Source of the DNA: Cacconaster sp033811195
Lineage (GTDB): Bacteria; Bacteroidota; Bacteroidia; Bacteroidales; UBA932
Length of the DNA stretch: 64,000 nt
Assembly (NCBI GenBank): GCA_033811195.1
Contig: JAPXOZ010000006.1
Coordinates: 1-64,000, forward strand
Direction of reading: 5' to 3'
Part shown: piece by piece, positions 1 through 9,019 of the stretch
Layout: every line of letters starts with the position of its first letter
Numbering within the stretch: position 1 is the stretch's first letter
Notes under the pieces: generated by a model
The model's input: the letters and a program-made list of their open reading frames with translations, nothing else
Told to the model about the DNA's origin: nothing
The model's database searches: none
Program-made: the position numbers and the translations under genes

Positions 1-2962
1 AGAGTAGAAGCTGAAATGAAACAGAGTTTTTAACGCAAGAGCCATTTTTTTCTTCTTTGAAAAGTTTTGGTATCGTATCATTGGGTTTGGCTCCCTTTTC
101 ATCGCGCATTTTTCCATCCACACTCCCCGTTTTGTAGTCGATTATCCTAATTGTACCACTCTTTTTATCAACCCTGTCGATGGAGCCTTTAATGCATACA
201 GTGCCGATATTGTCAATATCCATTGGATATTTGATTTTCATTTCAGCAGCCTTGAATGTGAAAGGGGCATACTCTTTATCTATTTCGAGGGTCTTATCCA
301 CAAAATCAGAGATCAATTCGAATACTATCCTTTCCTGCCCTGAGAGGTCGTCATAACTGACGGTGTTATTTGCATAACTGTACCCTTGTTTTTCTCTTGC
401 TTTGGCAAATCCTTCAAGTATTAAATCTTTGATATGATCTTTGTCCTCTCTGAGATCCTTTATATCACTCTTATTTACGGTTGAAGATTTGTTGCTCATA
501 TGCTGAGTATAGAACTTCTCCATCACATAGTGAAAAATGGTGCCGAATTGTGCTCCGTCTACCTCTTCCACCACTTCATCCTCTTCACCTACTCCTTCGA
601 CATGTTTGAGATAAAACATCCTTTGACATTTGAAGTAATCATTGAGCGTGGAGGCGGAAAAACTGCCGTTGAAATCACCGTTATGCTTCTGAAGATATTT
701 TTCCCGCAGTCTCTCCATTATAGCCGGACTTTTTTCGATATCCAGGTTGTTTTCCTCCCTGCCTTTCATTTCGTATGAGAGTGCCAGCTGCTTGATATCT
801 AATCTGCGTTTCCCATCATTTTCCGGTATATTGTAGCCATATTTGAGCTGGTGGATGTAGCGACTAGGTTCTCCGACCTTAGTGCCTTCGGTTCGTGAAT
901 CGTATAGAAGCCAGATATGTTCTGCTCTGCAGATGCTGCGGTAGAAGTGGTATGCGGAGATGGAGTCCTGATACTCGTATGTAGGGAGTCCGAAGCCAAG
1001 TCGAAGGTTGTATGGTATAAAGGAGTTGCTCACATTCGATGAAGGGAAGATTCCCTCATTGCTGGAGAGTATAATCACATTTTTGAAGTCGAGAGCTCTG
1101 GTCTCCAGAGGTCCCATAATCTGGATACCTTGCAGAGGCTCGCCCTCGTAAGGGATTGAAAGTACCGATACAATTTGCTTTAAGATGCGGAAATAGGTCT
1201 TAATATCATCTATTGGAAGATTCAGATCCGAGATACGTTTGACCGTCCTCAGGTAGTGGTATGCAGCCTCTCTGTTGATGCCGGTTAGATGCTTCTGAAT
1301 AAGTAAGAGAATATTTTCGAGCCAATTGCCAATGTTTTTGGTGTCGGGAGCTGTGCTGAATATTGCCTTGAATAACTCATTTTCACTTAGTTGTTGTTCA
1401 CCGGCCTCAATCGGTTGCTCTTCGACATCAACTTGTTGTTGATCGCCCTCAAATGGTTGCTTGTAGCTCTCAAGTGCATCCGGATTGATATATACGAGGT
1501 TTCTGCCGATAATCTCATTTTTGATGCTTTTAAGCCCCTCCTCAGGGAGTACAGCTGTAAGGAAGGGATGGCTTAGAAGTGCCATCACGCTTTTATGGTG
1601 AAATGAGATCTCACCGCTCTTTTTTTGCCGGGTTTTTTTATGCAGCTCTTCCAGTTGGGAGACAAATGTGGCAGTATGTGAGTTGATCAACGGATAACCC
1701 ATTGTGACATTGACCTTATCAACGCATTTCGGAATGGAATTGAGCATTGGATGGAGTAGACTTTCATCGGGTAGAACTATGGCGGTCTCTTCGAGTTCAA
1801 GGTTGGGGAGAAGAGTCCCATTTTTATCACAGTAAATATTCTCAAGAATTTCCGTAACATATCTTGTCTGTCCTACCGCGGATGGTACACTAATAATATT
1901 GATTTTCCCGGGCCCTACATTGTCGAGGAGCGGCTTAAGAGGTGTTCCATAAGGTTCTATAGACTCTTTCTGTGGAAATTCCACAACATTGCCCTTATCT
2001 CCACGGCGCATAAACTGAGAAGATTTGTTGGCTTCGTCAGTGAGGATATCTCCATAATAATCCCAGATAAAATCCACCTCAATATCACTTCCCGGCTTAT
2101 TTAGGTGCCTGAAAAGCACCTTTTCACACTCATTGAGGGCGTTGAGACCCACAAAAATTATTTTATCGTATTTGCGACATTTGTTTAAAATATCTTCTTT
2201 TCTCTCTTTTTCCTGCGGCTCTTTAATCTCTTCTTTCAGCGCTTCTGCAACCTCTCTATAGATCATTCCCTCATACATCAGCCCCTTATCCTTCAGCGCT
2301 TCGCGGAATGAGGTGTAGAGTCTGTGCAAGCTCTCCCAAATGGTGGAAAATTCCCCCTTGATATCTATTTTATCCCTCTCTTCGTTCTCTTTATGTTCAT
2401 CATTTTCGGCATCCTCAATACTCTCTTCTTTATCTACATTATATTCATTCTTTTTACTCTCCATATCCCTCTTTTTGCTATGGTTCCAACTAGTGTAGAA
2501 CTCCTTTATAGCTCTTTTCTGCGCTTCACTCAAATAATCATTTTCATCCGCAGTCAGCTTCTTGAGGTCTCCGATATTTGAAAACAGTTTCTCAGCGTCG
2601 ACCAGATATTTGTCGATATCGTCGAAATCATTCAGAAATACATCCCCCCAATAGACAAACTCGTCAAATGTGCTTTTTGCAATACTATTTTCTTCAGAAA
2701 AGAGTCCAGTATATTCCTTGTACAATATATATAGCGCTTCAATCTTATCTACCAACTGTCCACCTGAAAGCTCCAGAAACAAGTCATTAATTGTAATCAT
2801 CTTCGGCGCAAAAAGAGCCTTACCCTCCATGCATTGGGTCAGATACTTCCTGAAAAAGATAGATGAGCGCCTGTTTGGGAATACAAAACAGAGCTTATTG
2901 ATCTTACTTTTATGTTTTTGATAAAAGTGGCGTGCAACGCAATAAAGGAATTTATTTTCCAT
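1..2962 (-). CDS. AddB-like PD-(D/E)XK nuclease family protein (3' end beyond window)
   Basis: The frame is open from an ATG at 2962 down to base 1, giving about 987 residues with no stop; the C-terminus lies outside the window. The N-terminus (MENKFLYCVARHFYQ, then CFVFPNRRSS) resembles Bacteroidetes AddB-type proteins, whose first half is an inactive helicase-like region. Near residue 771 is LNDYFKCQRMFYLKHV, typical of the start of an AddB-like nuclease domain. Around residues 926-943 come GSIDRV and IIDYKTG, the PD-(D/E)XK catalytic motifs. The likely role is DNA end resection and recombinational repair together with a UvrD-like AddA partner, which is not visible here. A highly charged segment near residues 150-185 separates domains. 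The gene is divergent from aroB. The family is confident; the partner is inferred. Confidence 0.85.
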   Translation of the reverse strand, partial: MENKFLYCVARHFYQKHKSKINKLCFVFPNRRSSIFFRKYLTQCMEGKALFAPKMITINDLFLELSGGQLVDKIEALYILYKEYTGLFSEENSIAKSTFDEFVYWGDVFLNDFDDIDKYLVDAEKLFSNIGDLKKLTADENDYLSEAQKRAIKEFYTSWNHSKKRDMESKKNEYNVDKEESIEDAENDEHKENEERDKIDIKGEFSTIWESLHRLYTSFREALKDKGLMYEGMIYREVAEALKEEIKEPQEKERKEDILNKCRKYDKIIFVGLNALNECEKVLFRHLNKPGSDIEVDFIWDYYGDILTDEANKSSQFMRRGDKGNVVEFPQKESIEPYGTPLKPLLDNVGPGKINIISVPSAVGQTRYVTEILENIYCDKNGTLLPNLELEETAIVLPDESLLHPMLNSIPKCVDKVNVTMGYPLINSHTATFVSQLEELHKKTRQKKSGEISFHHKSVMALLSHPFLTAVLPEEGLKSIKNEIIGRNLVYINPDALESYKQPFEGDQQQVDVEEQPIEAGEQQLSENELFKAIFSTAPDTKNIGNWLENILLLIQKHLTGINREAAYHYLRTVKRISDLNLPIDDIKTYFRILKQIVSVLSIPYEGEPLQGIQIMGPLETRALDFKNVIILSSNEGIFPSSNVSNSFIPYNLRLGFGLPTYEYQDSISAYHFYRSICRAEHIWLLYDSRTEGTKVGEPSRYIHQLKYGYNIPENDGKRRLDIKQLALSYEMKGREENNLDIEKSPAIMERLREKYLQKHNGDFNGSFSASTLNDYFKCQRMFYLKHVEGVGEEDEVVEEVDGAQFGTIFHYVMEKFYTQHMSNKSSTVNKSDIKDLREDKDHIKDLILEGFAKAREKQGYSYANNTVSYDDLSGQERIVFELISDFVDKTLEIDKEYAPFTFKAAEMKIKYPMDIDNIGTVCIKGSIDRVDKKSGTIRIIDYKTGSVDGKMRDEKGAKPNDTIPKLFKEEKNGSCVKNSVSFQLLL

Positions 2963-3020
2963 ACTTTTCCTGTTTTACAATAATATATATCGTACGGTAA
3001 GAAATATTTCGTCTAATCTA

Positions 3021-3028
3021 CAAATATA
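3021..3028 (-). promoter_or_regulatory. -7 promoter box for the AddB-like gene
   Basis: The minus strand reads TATATTTG, a full match to the Bacteroidetes -7 consensus TAnnTTTG, about 58 bases before the ATG at 2962. No clear -33 TTG was seen at the usual spacing. It is divergent from the aroB promoter. Confidence 0.5.
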
Positions 3029-3054
3029 CAATTTTTAAGGTGAAAAAGTTTTTA

Positions 3055-3062
3055 TATCTTTG
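3055..3062 (+). promoter_or_regulatory. -7 promoter box for aroB
   Basis: TATCTTTG matches TAnnTTTG and lies 16 bases before the ATG at 3079. This placement argues against the GTG at 3040 as the aroB start, because transcription would begin downstream of it. Confidence 0.6.
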
Positions 3063-3078
3063 TGACGGTTTTTCTAAA

Positions 3079-4089
3079 ATGGGGAAGGTATTTACATTTG
3101 GTTATAGGGATACAATTTGTGAAATTGTCGAGGGCAGAGGCTCTATTGCTTCTGTAGGAAATCTTGTCGGTAAAGAGCGCAATGTACTTGTGGTTACCGA
3201 TAGCGGAGTGCCTGTACAATATGCCAAATCTGTGCTTGCGCAATTTTCAAATGCCTCTCTTCTGACAATTCCCCAAGGGGAAGAGAATAAGAACTTCAAT
3301 ACTTTGGAAGTAATTATTTCTGCCCTCAGAGAACAAGAGATTGATCGTTCAGGTGCGCTTATAGCGGTAGGAGGAGGTATGACGGGTGATATCGCCGGTT
3401 TTGCAGCTTCCTGTTACAATCGCGGAATCGATTTTTACAACGTGCCTACAACGTTGCTTGCCCAGACGGATGCCTCAATAGGAGGTAAGACTGCTCTCAA
3501 TTTTGGCCATATCAAGAATATGATCGGTACCTTTCACCATCCCAGAGGCGTCATTATTGATACGGATACCCTTAGAACCCTCGATGCAAGGCATCTTTAC
3601 AGTGGATTGGCAGAAGTGATAAAGATGGCAGCCACTTCCGATGCCGTTCTCTTTTCTCTGCTTGAGTCGGATCAGCCCCTAAATGATAATCTGGATGAAA
3701 TTGTGGCTGCTGCTCTGCGCATAAAGTGTGATGTAGTCCTTAAAGATCCGTTGGAGCAGGGTCTGCGTAAAGTACTCAATTTTGGACACACCATAGGTCA
3801 CGCTATAGAAGTTGCATCTGACGGTAGGCTCTCTCACGGAGAATGCGTTGCGGCAGGTATGACCTATTTTTGTTCAGATGATATGCGTAAGAGGCTTGAG
3901 AAGATGCTGAAGAGATATAATTTGCCGGTCAAATCACCATTCGCCGGTGCAGTGCTGCTACCGTATATCTCTCATGACAAAAAGCGTACGGATGGGCTGA
4001 TTTCCACTGTTTATGTCGAATCTCCCGGCACATATGAGTTTAGAAAGATGACACCGGAGGAGATTGCAGACCTGATTTCAATTAGTTAG
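3079..4089 (+). CDS. aroB: 3-dehydroquinate synthase
   Basis: AroB converts DAHP to 3-dehydroquinate, the second step of the shikimate pathway, in the cytoplasm with NAD and a divalent metal. The protein has the NAD-binding GGGMTGD near residues 98-104, then PTTLLAQTDASIGGKTA, the AEVIK glutamate, and the metal-binding histidines in FGHTIGHAIE and LSHGE. At 336 residues it is slightly shorter than the E. coli enzyme but complete. A GTG 13 codons upstream is open in frame, but a -7 promoter box sits between the two, so the ATG at 3079 is chosen. It is followed after six bases by the aroE-aroK fusion, forming a two-gene shikimate operon. Confidence 0.95.
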   Translation: MGKVFTFGYRDTICEIVEGRGSIASVGNLVGKERNVLVVTDSGVPVQYAKSVLAQFSNASLLTIPQGEENKNFNTLEVIISALREQEIDRSGALIAVGGGMTGDIAGFAASCYNRGIDFYNVPTTLLAQTDASIGGKTALNFGHIKNMIGTFHHPRGVIIDTDTLRTLDARHLYSGLAEVIKMAATSDAVLFSLLESDQPLNDNLDEIVAAALRIKCDVVLKDPLEQGLRKVLNFGHTIGHAIEVASDGRLSHGECVAAGMTYFCSDDMRKRLEKMLKRYNLPVKSPFAGAVLLPYISHDKKRTDGLISTVYVESPGTYEFRKMTPEEIADLISIS

Positions 4090-4095
4090 AAGTTT

Positions 4096-5379
4096 ATGAA
4101 GTATAGTGAACTGGAATATGGACTTATAGGAGAAAAGCTCGGGCATAGTTTGTCCGGTGATATACACAGGAAGATCTCATCTAGCCCTTATGAATTGTGT
4201 GAGGTGCCCAGGGATGAACTTGATCTGTTTTTTCGTGAATCGAATTTTAAGGGTATCAATGTTACGATACCCTACAAGCAAGCGGTGATACCTTATCTGG
4301 ATGTTATGTCTCCCGTTGTGATGAGTATAGGTTCTGTCAATACTATAGTGCGGAGGAACAATGGACTTCTATATGGCCACAATACCGATTATCCCGGGTT
4401 TAATTCACTTGCTAAGTATTCCAACATAAGATTTTCCGGTAAAAATATTCTCATTTATGGTAAGGGCGGTGCTGCAAAGACTGTCCGTGCAGTGACATTG
4501 TCAGCCGGTGCGAAATCCGTTTTATTGGCTGTCAGAAAAGTGAAAGGGGAGGACCAGATAGCGATATCCGATCTGGAAGACACTCCGAAGTTGTGCAAGA
4601 AGATACAGATCATAGTCAATGCAACTCCCGTGGGTATGACTCCGGATGATGAGGGCAGGATAGTTGATCTTTCTATGTTTCCTAATTTGGAGGGAGTGCT
4701 TGACTGTGTCTACAATCCGTTGCGTACCAATCTTGTACTAGACGCACGCAAACTTGGACTCAAGGCGGAAGGGGGACTTCCTATGCTCATGGTTCAAGCT
4801 TGCTTTGCACAGGAACTTTTTCAGAATAGTGTCAATGACCCTGTCTGCGATTATGGTAAAATAGCATCCCTACATCGTGAGCTTCTGCGAGCAAAAGAGA
4901 ATATTGTGATAACCGGAATGCCCTCCAGCGGCAAGAGTGCAATCGGAGCGATACTTGCCGAGAAACTTGGTAGGGAACACTTTGACACCGATAAAATGAT
5001 AGAGGAGCAGACCGGAATCGACATCACGACTATCTTCCAAGAAAAAGGAGAAAAGGGGTTCAGAGAACTTGAAAAGAGTGTGGTGGAGAAGGTTTCTTTG
5101 TGTCAGGGGACTGTCATATCTACCGGCGGAGGTTGCGTGCTTGACTCGCTCAATATTCATCGCCTAAAGCGTAACGGACGAATCTACCTTTTGGACAGAG
5201 ATCCTAATCTGCTGGTATCTTCAGCAGATCGTCCCCTTGCATCTGACCAGGACCAGCTCTTTGATCTGTATGACAAACGCAAGAATCTCTATTTTGATAC
5301 AGCCGACGCAGTTATCGACAATAATGATAATATAGAAGATGCTGTAGATAGGCTGCTAGAAGCGCATTTTCAGCTTTAG
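4096..5379 (+). CDS. Bifunctional shikimate dehydrogenase / shikimate kinase (AroE-AroK fusion)
   Basis: Residues 1 to about 260 are shikimate dehydrogenase (AroE): GLIGEKLGHSLS at the N-terminus, NVTIPYKQ with the catalytic lysine, NTDYPGF near residue 96, and a glycine-rich nucleotide-binding turn YGKGGAAKTV. Residues 268-427 are shikimate kinase (AroK): Walker A GMPSSGKS near 274-281, DTDKMIEEQTG, the FRELE segment, STGGGCVL and an ADRPL lid motif. Together they convert 3-dehydroshikimate to shikimate 3-phosphate. The two domains are in one frame without a break, so this looks like a true fusion. It lies six bases after aroB. Its TAG stop overlaps the TAA of the convergent gene at 5376. 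Confidence 0.93.
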   Translation: MKYSELEYGLIGEKLGHSLSGDIHRKISSSPYELCEVPRDELDLFFRESNFKGINVTIPYKQAVIPYLDVMSPVVMSIGSVNTIVRRNNGLLYGHNTDYPGFNSLAKYSNIRFSGKNILIYGKGGAAKTVRAVTLSAGAKSVLLAVRKVKGEDQIAISDLEDTPKLCKKIQIIVNATPVGMTPDDEGRIVDLSMFPNLEGVLDCVYNPLRTNLVLDARKLGLKAEGGLPMLMVQACFAQELFQNSVNDPVCDYGKIASLHRELLRAKENIVITGMPSSGKSAIGAILAEKLGREHFDTDKMIEEQTGIDITTIFQEKGEKGFRELEKSVVEKVSLCQGTVISTGGGCVLDSLNIHRLKRNGRIYLLDRDPNLLVSSADRPLASDQDQLFDLYDKRKNLYFDTADAVIDNNDNIEDAVDRLLEAHFQL

Positions 5380-5897
5380 AATCTCCAGCCTACCGAAATA
5401 ACCGGAGTTAGATAAACCGGCCAGCTGTAGAAAAGTTGGGCTCCGGCTTTGATTATCAATCCATAAGGGGACTCATAGCGATAGAGCAACGGAATGATCG
5501 CTCCTATAGGCCCGAATAATGTTTTAAGTTTATTATCCGGCTCCTCTCGGACAAACTCCAACCGTGAAATCAATCCCAGACCGAGCTCCAGATGGTGATT
5601 AGAATTCTTGAAAAAGAGATAAGAGAAACTCACCGGAAATGTGACTATAGGTGCCGTTTCACCGCCTATTCCGGCATAAATCTGCCATTCTCTATCACGA
5701 CCGAGGGAAACCCCCAGATTGGCGCTATATAATTCGTATGGGATAAGTGGAGTATGCGTGAGCGTTAAAGAAAAACGGCTTTTGTTGTAGGTTTTTTCGA
5801 TGTTAGATTCTTGTGCAGACGAAAAGGAAACTCCTGCAAGAAGTATACAAACTACTGCTCCTGCCTTTGCAAATGATAATGCGTTTCTCTTCACCAT
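5376..5897 (-). CDS. Hypothetical outer-membrane beta-barrel-like protein
   Basis: This 173-residue protein begins with a signal peptide (residues 1-28, ending SFSSAQ). The rest consists of short alternating hydrophobic and polar strands such as GLGLISRLEF and YGLIIKAGAQLFYS. It ends in WRF, a terminal aromatic typical of outer-membrane barrels. I do not recognise a named family. It is the last gene of the minus-strand fimbrial cluster, 37 bases after the FimB/Mfa2-like gene, so co-transcription is plausible, but a role in fimbriae is only inferred. Its stop codon overlaps that of aroE-aroK. Confidence 0.65.
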   Translation of the reverse strand: MVKRNALSFAKAGAVVCILLAGVSFSSAQESNIEKTYNKSRFSLTLTHTPLIPYELYSANLGVSLGRDREWQIYAGIGGETAPIVTFPVSFSYLFFKNSNHHLELGLGLISRLEFVREEPDNKLKTLFGPIGAIIPLLYRYESPYGLIIKAGAQLFYSWPVYLTPVISVGWRF

Positions 5898-5934
5898 ATC
5901 AACAAAGGTAGGAAAAAATATCTTCTCTTACTTA

Positions 5935-6759
5935 TCAGAATATTACGACGGTTTTTTCAAAATTCCAGTTTTCTATTCGGATGAAGGCCTTACGTGTGAT
6001 AATATCGATTCCGATATAAATATCGGCAAGGTTTTCAGCTCCGAAATCATAACCCGATTCCTCCATATAGCGCCCCAGGGGAAGTGTTAGTTTTCCTTGA
6101 TAAGCAGGTGTTTCATTATTTGGCACATCCAGTATAAGTTCTATCATGATAGAAGCATCTCCCTGTCTGGGTATGCGCACTGAATATTCTCCAATAATAG
6201 AGGCTTTGGGCACAATGCATTCAAACTTTCCCTGCACAGGTTCCAGGGTATGGCGGTCTATGCCTATAAAATTACCTTTTACAACCATCTTTACCTGCTT
6301 AAGTCTCTCCTGTGGGCCAATCTCTGCATTCTCTACACCACTTTCTTTTATATGTACGGTTGTGAACTGTTTGTGAGCCTCCATTAGGACATATGCTTTT
6401 TCGCCTGTGGCTTCGATCACGGTGCTGAACGCATAAAGGGAGTCTGCCTGATTGCCTTCGGCGACAATCAGGGACTCTTTTCCTTTTCTTGAAAGAACAC
6501 CGGATATCCTGATACTTTCCTTGGGGACGCTTTCCTGGCGCATAGTGTCCATTAAATTTACCGGAATAGTTTCGCCAAAACGGAAATTTCCTCCAGAAAG
6601 TGTCACATCATATTCACCATCTGCCATGCGGTGGATGAAATCATATTTAAGCACTCTTGAGTAATCCATAGTCAGACGACAGGGACACGGTGTCCGGTCT
6701 TCAAGAATAGTGCAGCTGCAAAGGATCAGTGTCAGGAATCCGGTTAAGCTCTTTCTCAT
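5935..6759 (-). CDS. FimB/Mfa2-type fimbrial anchor lipoprotein
   Basis: The 274-residue protein has a lipoprotein signal with the acylated cysteine at residue 16 (LILCSC). It continues with EDRTPCPCRLTMDYS, the cysteine-containing start typical of the FimB/Mfa2 family. Such proteins anchor and limit the length of FimA/Mfa1-type fimbriae on the cell surface. The C-terminus ends IENWNFEKTVVIF, in place of the W-D-G-rich tail of the fimbrillins. It lies downstream of two fimbrillin-like genes on the same strand, as in other Bacteroidales fimbrial loci. The family assignment rests on the N-terminal pattern, size and context, and the exact subfamily is not certain. Confidence 0.75.
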   Translation of the reverse strand: MRKSLTGFLTLILCSCTILEDRTPCPCRLTMDYSRVLKYDFIHRMADGEYDVTLSGGNFRFGETIPVNLMDTMRQESVPKESIRISGVLSRKGKESLIVAEGNQADSLYAFSTVIEATGEKAYVLMEAHKQFTTVHIKESGVENAEIGPQERLKQVKMVVKGNFIGIDRHTLEPVQGKFECIVPKASIIGEYSVRIPRQGDASIMIELILDVPNNETPAYQGKLTLPLGRYMEESGYDFGAENLADIYIGIDIITRKAFIRIENWNFEKTVVIF

Positions 6760-6815
6760 TTGAACAACATTAAATACATTAACACAATAGGGTGTCTCAT
6801 TTTAGTTAGCAATGG

Positions 6816-7817
6816 TCAGATCTCTTCTATAATTTCACCACCATCTTCCCAAGGAGCGATGGTAATGTCGGCGTCAATTGCATCAGTGGTGGGTTTGGTT
6901 TCAGGGTCATTTGAGCCGAGGTTTCTGATAGTCAGGGAGATGTCGTAAGCGGTATTGTGCTCGAATGAAGGGAGTGTGACAGGGTAGTAGTAGGTGTTGC
7001 CCTGGATTTCGGCTACAACTACAAGACGTGTCTTTCTGGCTGACCAGGTTGTAATGTCGGTAGAGTCTTCGGTAGTTCCATTTGCGTAGCCATAGAAACG
7101 AAAACCGGGAGTATCGCTGCTACCCGTGGCTATATTCCTTTCTGTGGGATTGCCGAGTAGTGATTCGGGTGATTCGGATTTTGTGATACCATCAATCTTA
7201 GTGCCTGAATTGCGACCCATCTTATTGCTCCAGGTGCTGATGGTAGCGGTACCGGCGAGATTCTGGTTGGATACAACATTGGTAAGCACTACATATTTGA
7301 TCTTGATTGTACCATATCCGGCAGAAAGATTGTTGGTCACCTTCATAAGTCTTGCACGTGCGACAAGTCGCGAAATAGTGATCTCAACCGATTCTGTGCC
7401 TGATGCTTTTACTTCAACCTGATTCTCTCCTGACATTACAAAACCGCTTGTAGCTGCATTCTGGGCCAGTGTCAGGGCCCTTGTTTTGAGGGCGCTTTTA
7501 GTGACTGAAGCGGAAAGTGTTTCTCCCAGATTGGCTACGGCCCAAATTTCGTATATTCCCGTCTGTACCTTGTCAACAGTTTTGGTAAGGGCTGTGCCGT
7601 TGTCAAAATAGTATTTGCAGATCTCGCCGTCAAAAATAAATATCTGGAGGTTGTTTACTGTTGCCTCATTTCCGACCACATCGGTTACGGCTTTTGTAAG
7701 GATATCTCCTTTTACGTTAATTGTGAGTCTGCCTTCGCCCTTACTGTTGTTGGGCTCGACTGTATTGCAGGCTGTACAAAGTGCTGCAATGGCTAAAATG
7801 GATAGGATTTTTTTCAT
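6816..7817 (-). CDS. FimA/Mfa1-type fimbrillin, lipoprotein precursor
   Basis: The 333-residue precursor has a lipobox cysteine at residue 17 (ALCTAC), then GEGRLTINVKG, and a segment VNNLQIFIFDGE typical of the first beta-sandwich of fimbrillins. The C-terminus is ITIAPWEDGGEIIEEI, matching the conserved tryptophan-rich end of the FimA superfamily. Fimbrillins are exported as lipoproteins, cleaved at an arginine by a cell-surface protease and polymerised by strand exchange. KSALKTRAL near residue 115 and KAVTDV near residue 43 offer basic cleavage positions, but the true site is not determined. It is the penultimate gene before the anchor gene and is probably the main structural subunit. Confidence 0.82.
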   Translation of the reverse strand: MKKILSILAIAALCTACNTVEPNNSKGEGRLTINVKGDILTKAVTDVVGNEATVNNLQIFIFDGEICKYYFDNGTALTKTVDKVQTGIYEIWAVANLGETLSASVTKSALKTRALTLAQNAATSGFVMSGENQVEVKASGTESVEITISRLVARARLMKVTNNLSAGYGTIKIKYVVLTNVVSNQNLAGTATISTWSNKMGRNSGTKIDGITKSESPESLLGNPTERNIATGSSDTPGFRFYGYANGTTEDSTDITTWSARKTRLVVVAEIQGNTYYYPVTLPSFEHNTAYDISLTIRNLGSNDPETKPTTDAIDADITIAPWEDGGEIIEEI

Positions 7818-7882
7818 TGTTTTAAATTGCTGTTAAAAGTTTGTAAATTGTGAATAGTTGGTTTCTTGAAAACGGTTTCCGG

Positions 7883-9019
7883 CTATACTTCATCATCTAT
7901 TTCTCCGCCTTCATTCCATTCTTGTATTTTTACTATAGTTTTAAGGGTTCCGGGTTCTTTTACGGGCTCTTCGGGATGAGAAACACCTTCACGTGTAATG
8001 GTGATATCATAAAGATAGTGGGTGTTGGCAACACTCTTTTCCATCGTCACAGGGTAGTACCATAATGTCTCTCCTAATGTGGCCTCTATTATAAGTCGGG
8101 TTTTTCTCGCACTCCATAGAGTACGGTCAAAACAATCTATGTTTGAATTGGGGTAGGGGTAAAGCGTTTCGTCAATCAGTAGCGAATCTCTATCATTCAT
8201 AGGTCGATTAATAAGACTTCCGCATATTAGATTGTCACATGAGCTCTGTTGATACCCCATTTTATTGTACCAGAGACCATCATCCCCCTGCATAGCAGTG
8301 AGTGCGAAGTTGTTCTTTCCTGCAACGTTAGTCAAATAGATCCTGTGAAGTGTAAATGGCATTTCAGCAAGGTGCGAATTGCCAAATTCTGTTCTGATAA
8401 TACACTCTACTTTGGCTACCATCCTGTGCACAACAATTTCCAACTCCATATCGGAGTCAATATCAGCTGTTAGGAGGCCTGTCATTTGAAATGACCCCCT
8501 GCTGTTGTTCCATAGATAACTTTCGCACATAAACAATTCTTCTATGGATGAAGGAGCCGAAGGTAGTGCTGGAGAGTTGACGAAGCAGCAAAATGTACAG
8601 CACTCGTTAGGGAGAATTACTTCATATTCTCTACCGTTTCCGGTTATCTTTTGCAGTAAAGTTCCTTCGCTACTGAAGATATAGAGTTGTACGCTGTTGA
8701 TCCGAGTCTCTTCTTCTGGCGTGACTCCTATAGCACGTGTGGCTATGGGTGGTGCGGGTTGCGTGTTGCGGGTTGCGAGGAAGTTTTGAGTTCTGAGTTC
8801 CGAGTGTGTAGTTAAACAGGGTGTGGGTTGCGAATTGCGTGTTACGGGGAATGTTTGTGGTGCGAGTTGCGAGTTACGTGTCACGGGTGCTACGGAGGTA
8901 GCAAGGGAGATTGTCACTTTATGCAATTTACACATATCGCAGGGAATAGGATCGTGGCACGCCCATAATAATGGGAGTAGCGTAACAATCATTATCAAAT
9001 ATTTTATAATTTGTTTCAT
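7883..9019 (-). CDS. Fimbrillin-like lipoprotein with an in-frame heptamer-repeat insert
   Basis: This 378-residue protein has a lipobox cysteine at residue 21 (PLLWAC). A fimbrillin-like body follows from about residue 91 (TRAIGVTPEEETRINSVQLYIFS). The C-terminus, IQEWNEGGEIDDEV, resembles that of the neighbouring fimbrillin at 6816. Residues 45-90 are unlike any fimbrillin: they hold repeated units such as VTRNSQ, SELRTQN and ATRNTQPAP, encoded by heptanucleotide repeats that also occur between genes elsewhere in this window. The insert is in frame and lacks stops. It lies in the N-terminal stretch that fimbrillins usually lose on maturation, which may explain why it is tolerated. The start overlaps the end of the OmpA-like gene by four bases. 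Confidence 0.8.
   Translation of the reverse strand: MKQIIKYLIMIVTLLPLLWACHDPIPCDMCKLHKVTISLATSVAPVTRNSQLAPQTFPVTRNSQPTPCLTTHSELRTQNFLATRNTQPAPPIATRAIGVTPEEETRINSVQLYIFSSEGTLLQKITGNGREYEVILPNECCTFCCFVNSPALPSAPSSIEELFMCESYLWNNSRGSFQMTGLLTADIDSDMELEIVVHRMVAKVECIIRTEFGNSHLAEMPFTLHRIYLTNVAGKNNFALTAMQGDDGLWYNKMGYQQSSCDNLICGSLINRPMNDRDSLLIDETLYPYPNSNIDCFDRTLWSARKTRLIIEATLGETLWYYPVTMEKSVANTHYLYDITITREGVSHPEEPVKEPGTLKTIVKIQEWNEGGEIDDEV
8751..8888 (-). repeat. Four heptamer-repeat blocks inside a fimbrillin gene
   Basis: On the plus strand the blocks lie near 8754-8780, 8788-8812, 8821-8849 and 8860-8888. They are built from seven-base units such as GCGGGTT, GCGTGTT, GAGTTCT and GCGAGTT. On the coding strand these read C/A-rich, the opposite polarity to the arrays found behind stop codons. 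Three heptamers equal 21 bases, which gives a seven-residue unit of the TRNSQLA type. Confidence 0.9.

Noticed and set aside
3040..3078. GTG start of aroB giving 13 extra residues
   Set aside because: A -7 promoter box lies inside these codons, and the family N-terminus fits the ATG at 3079.
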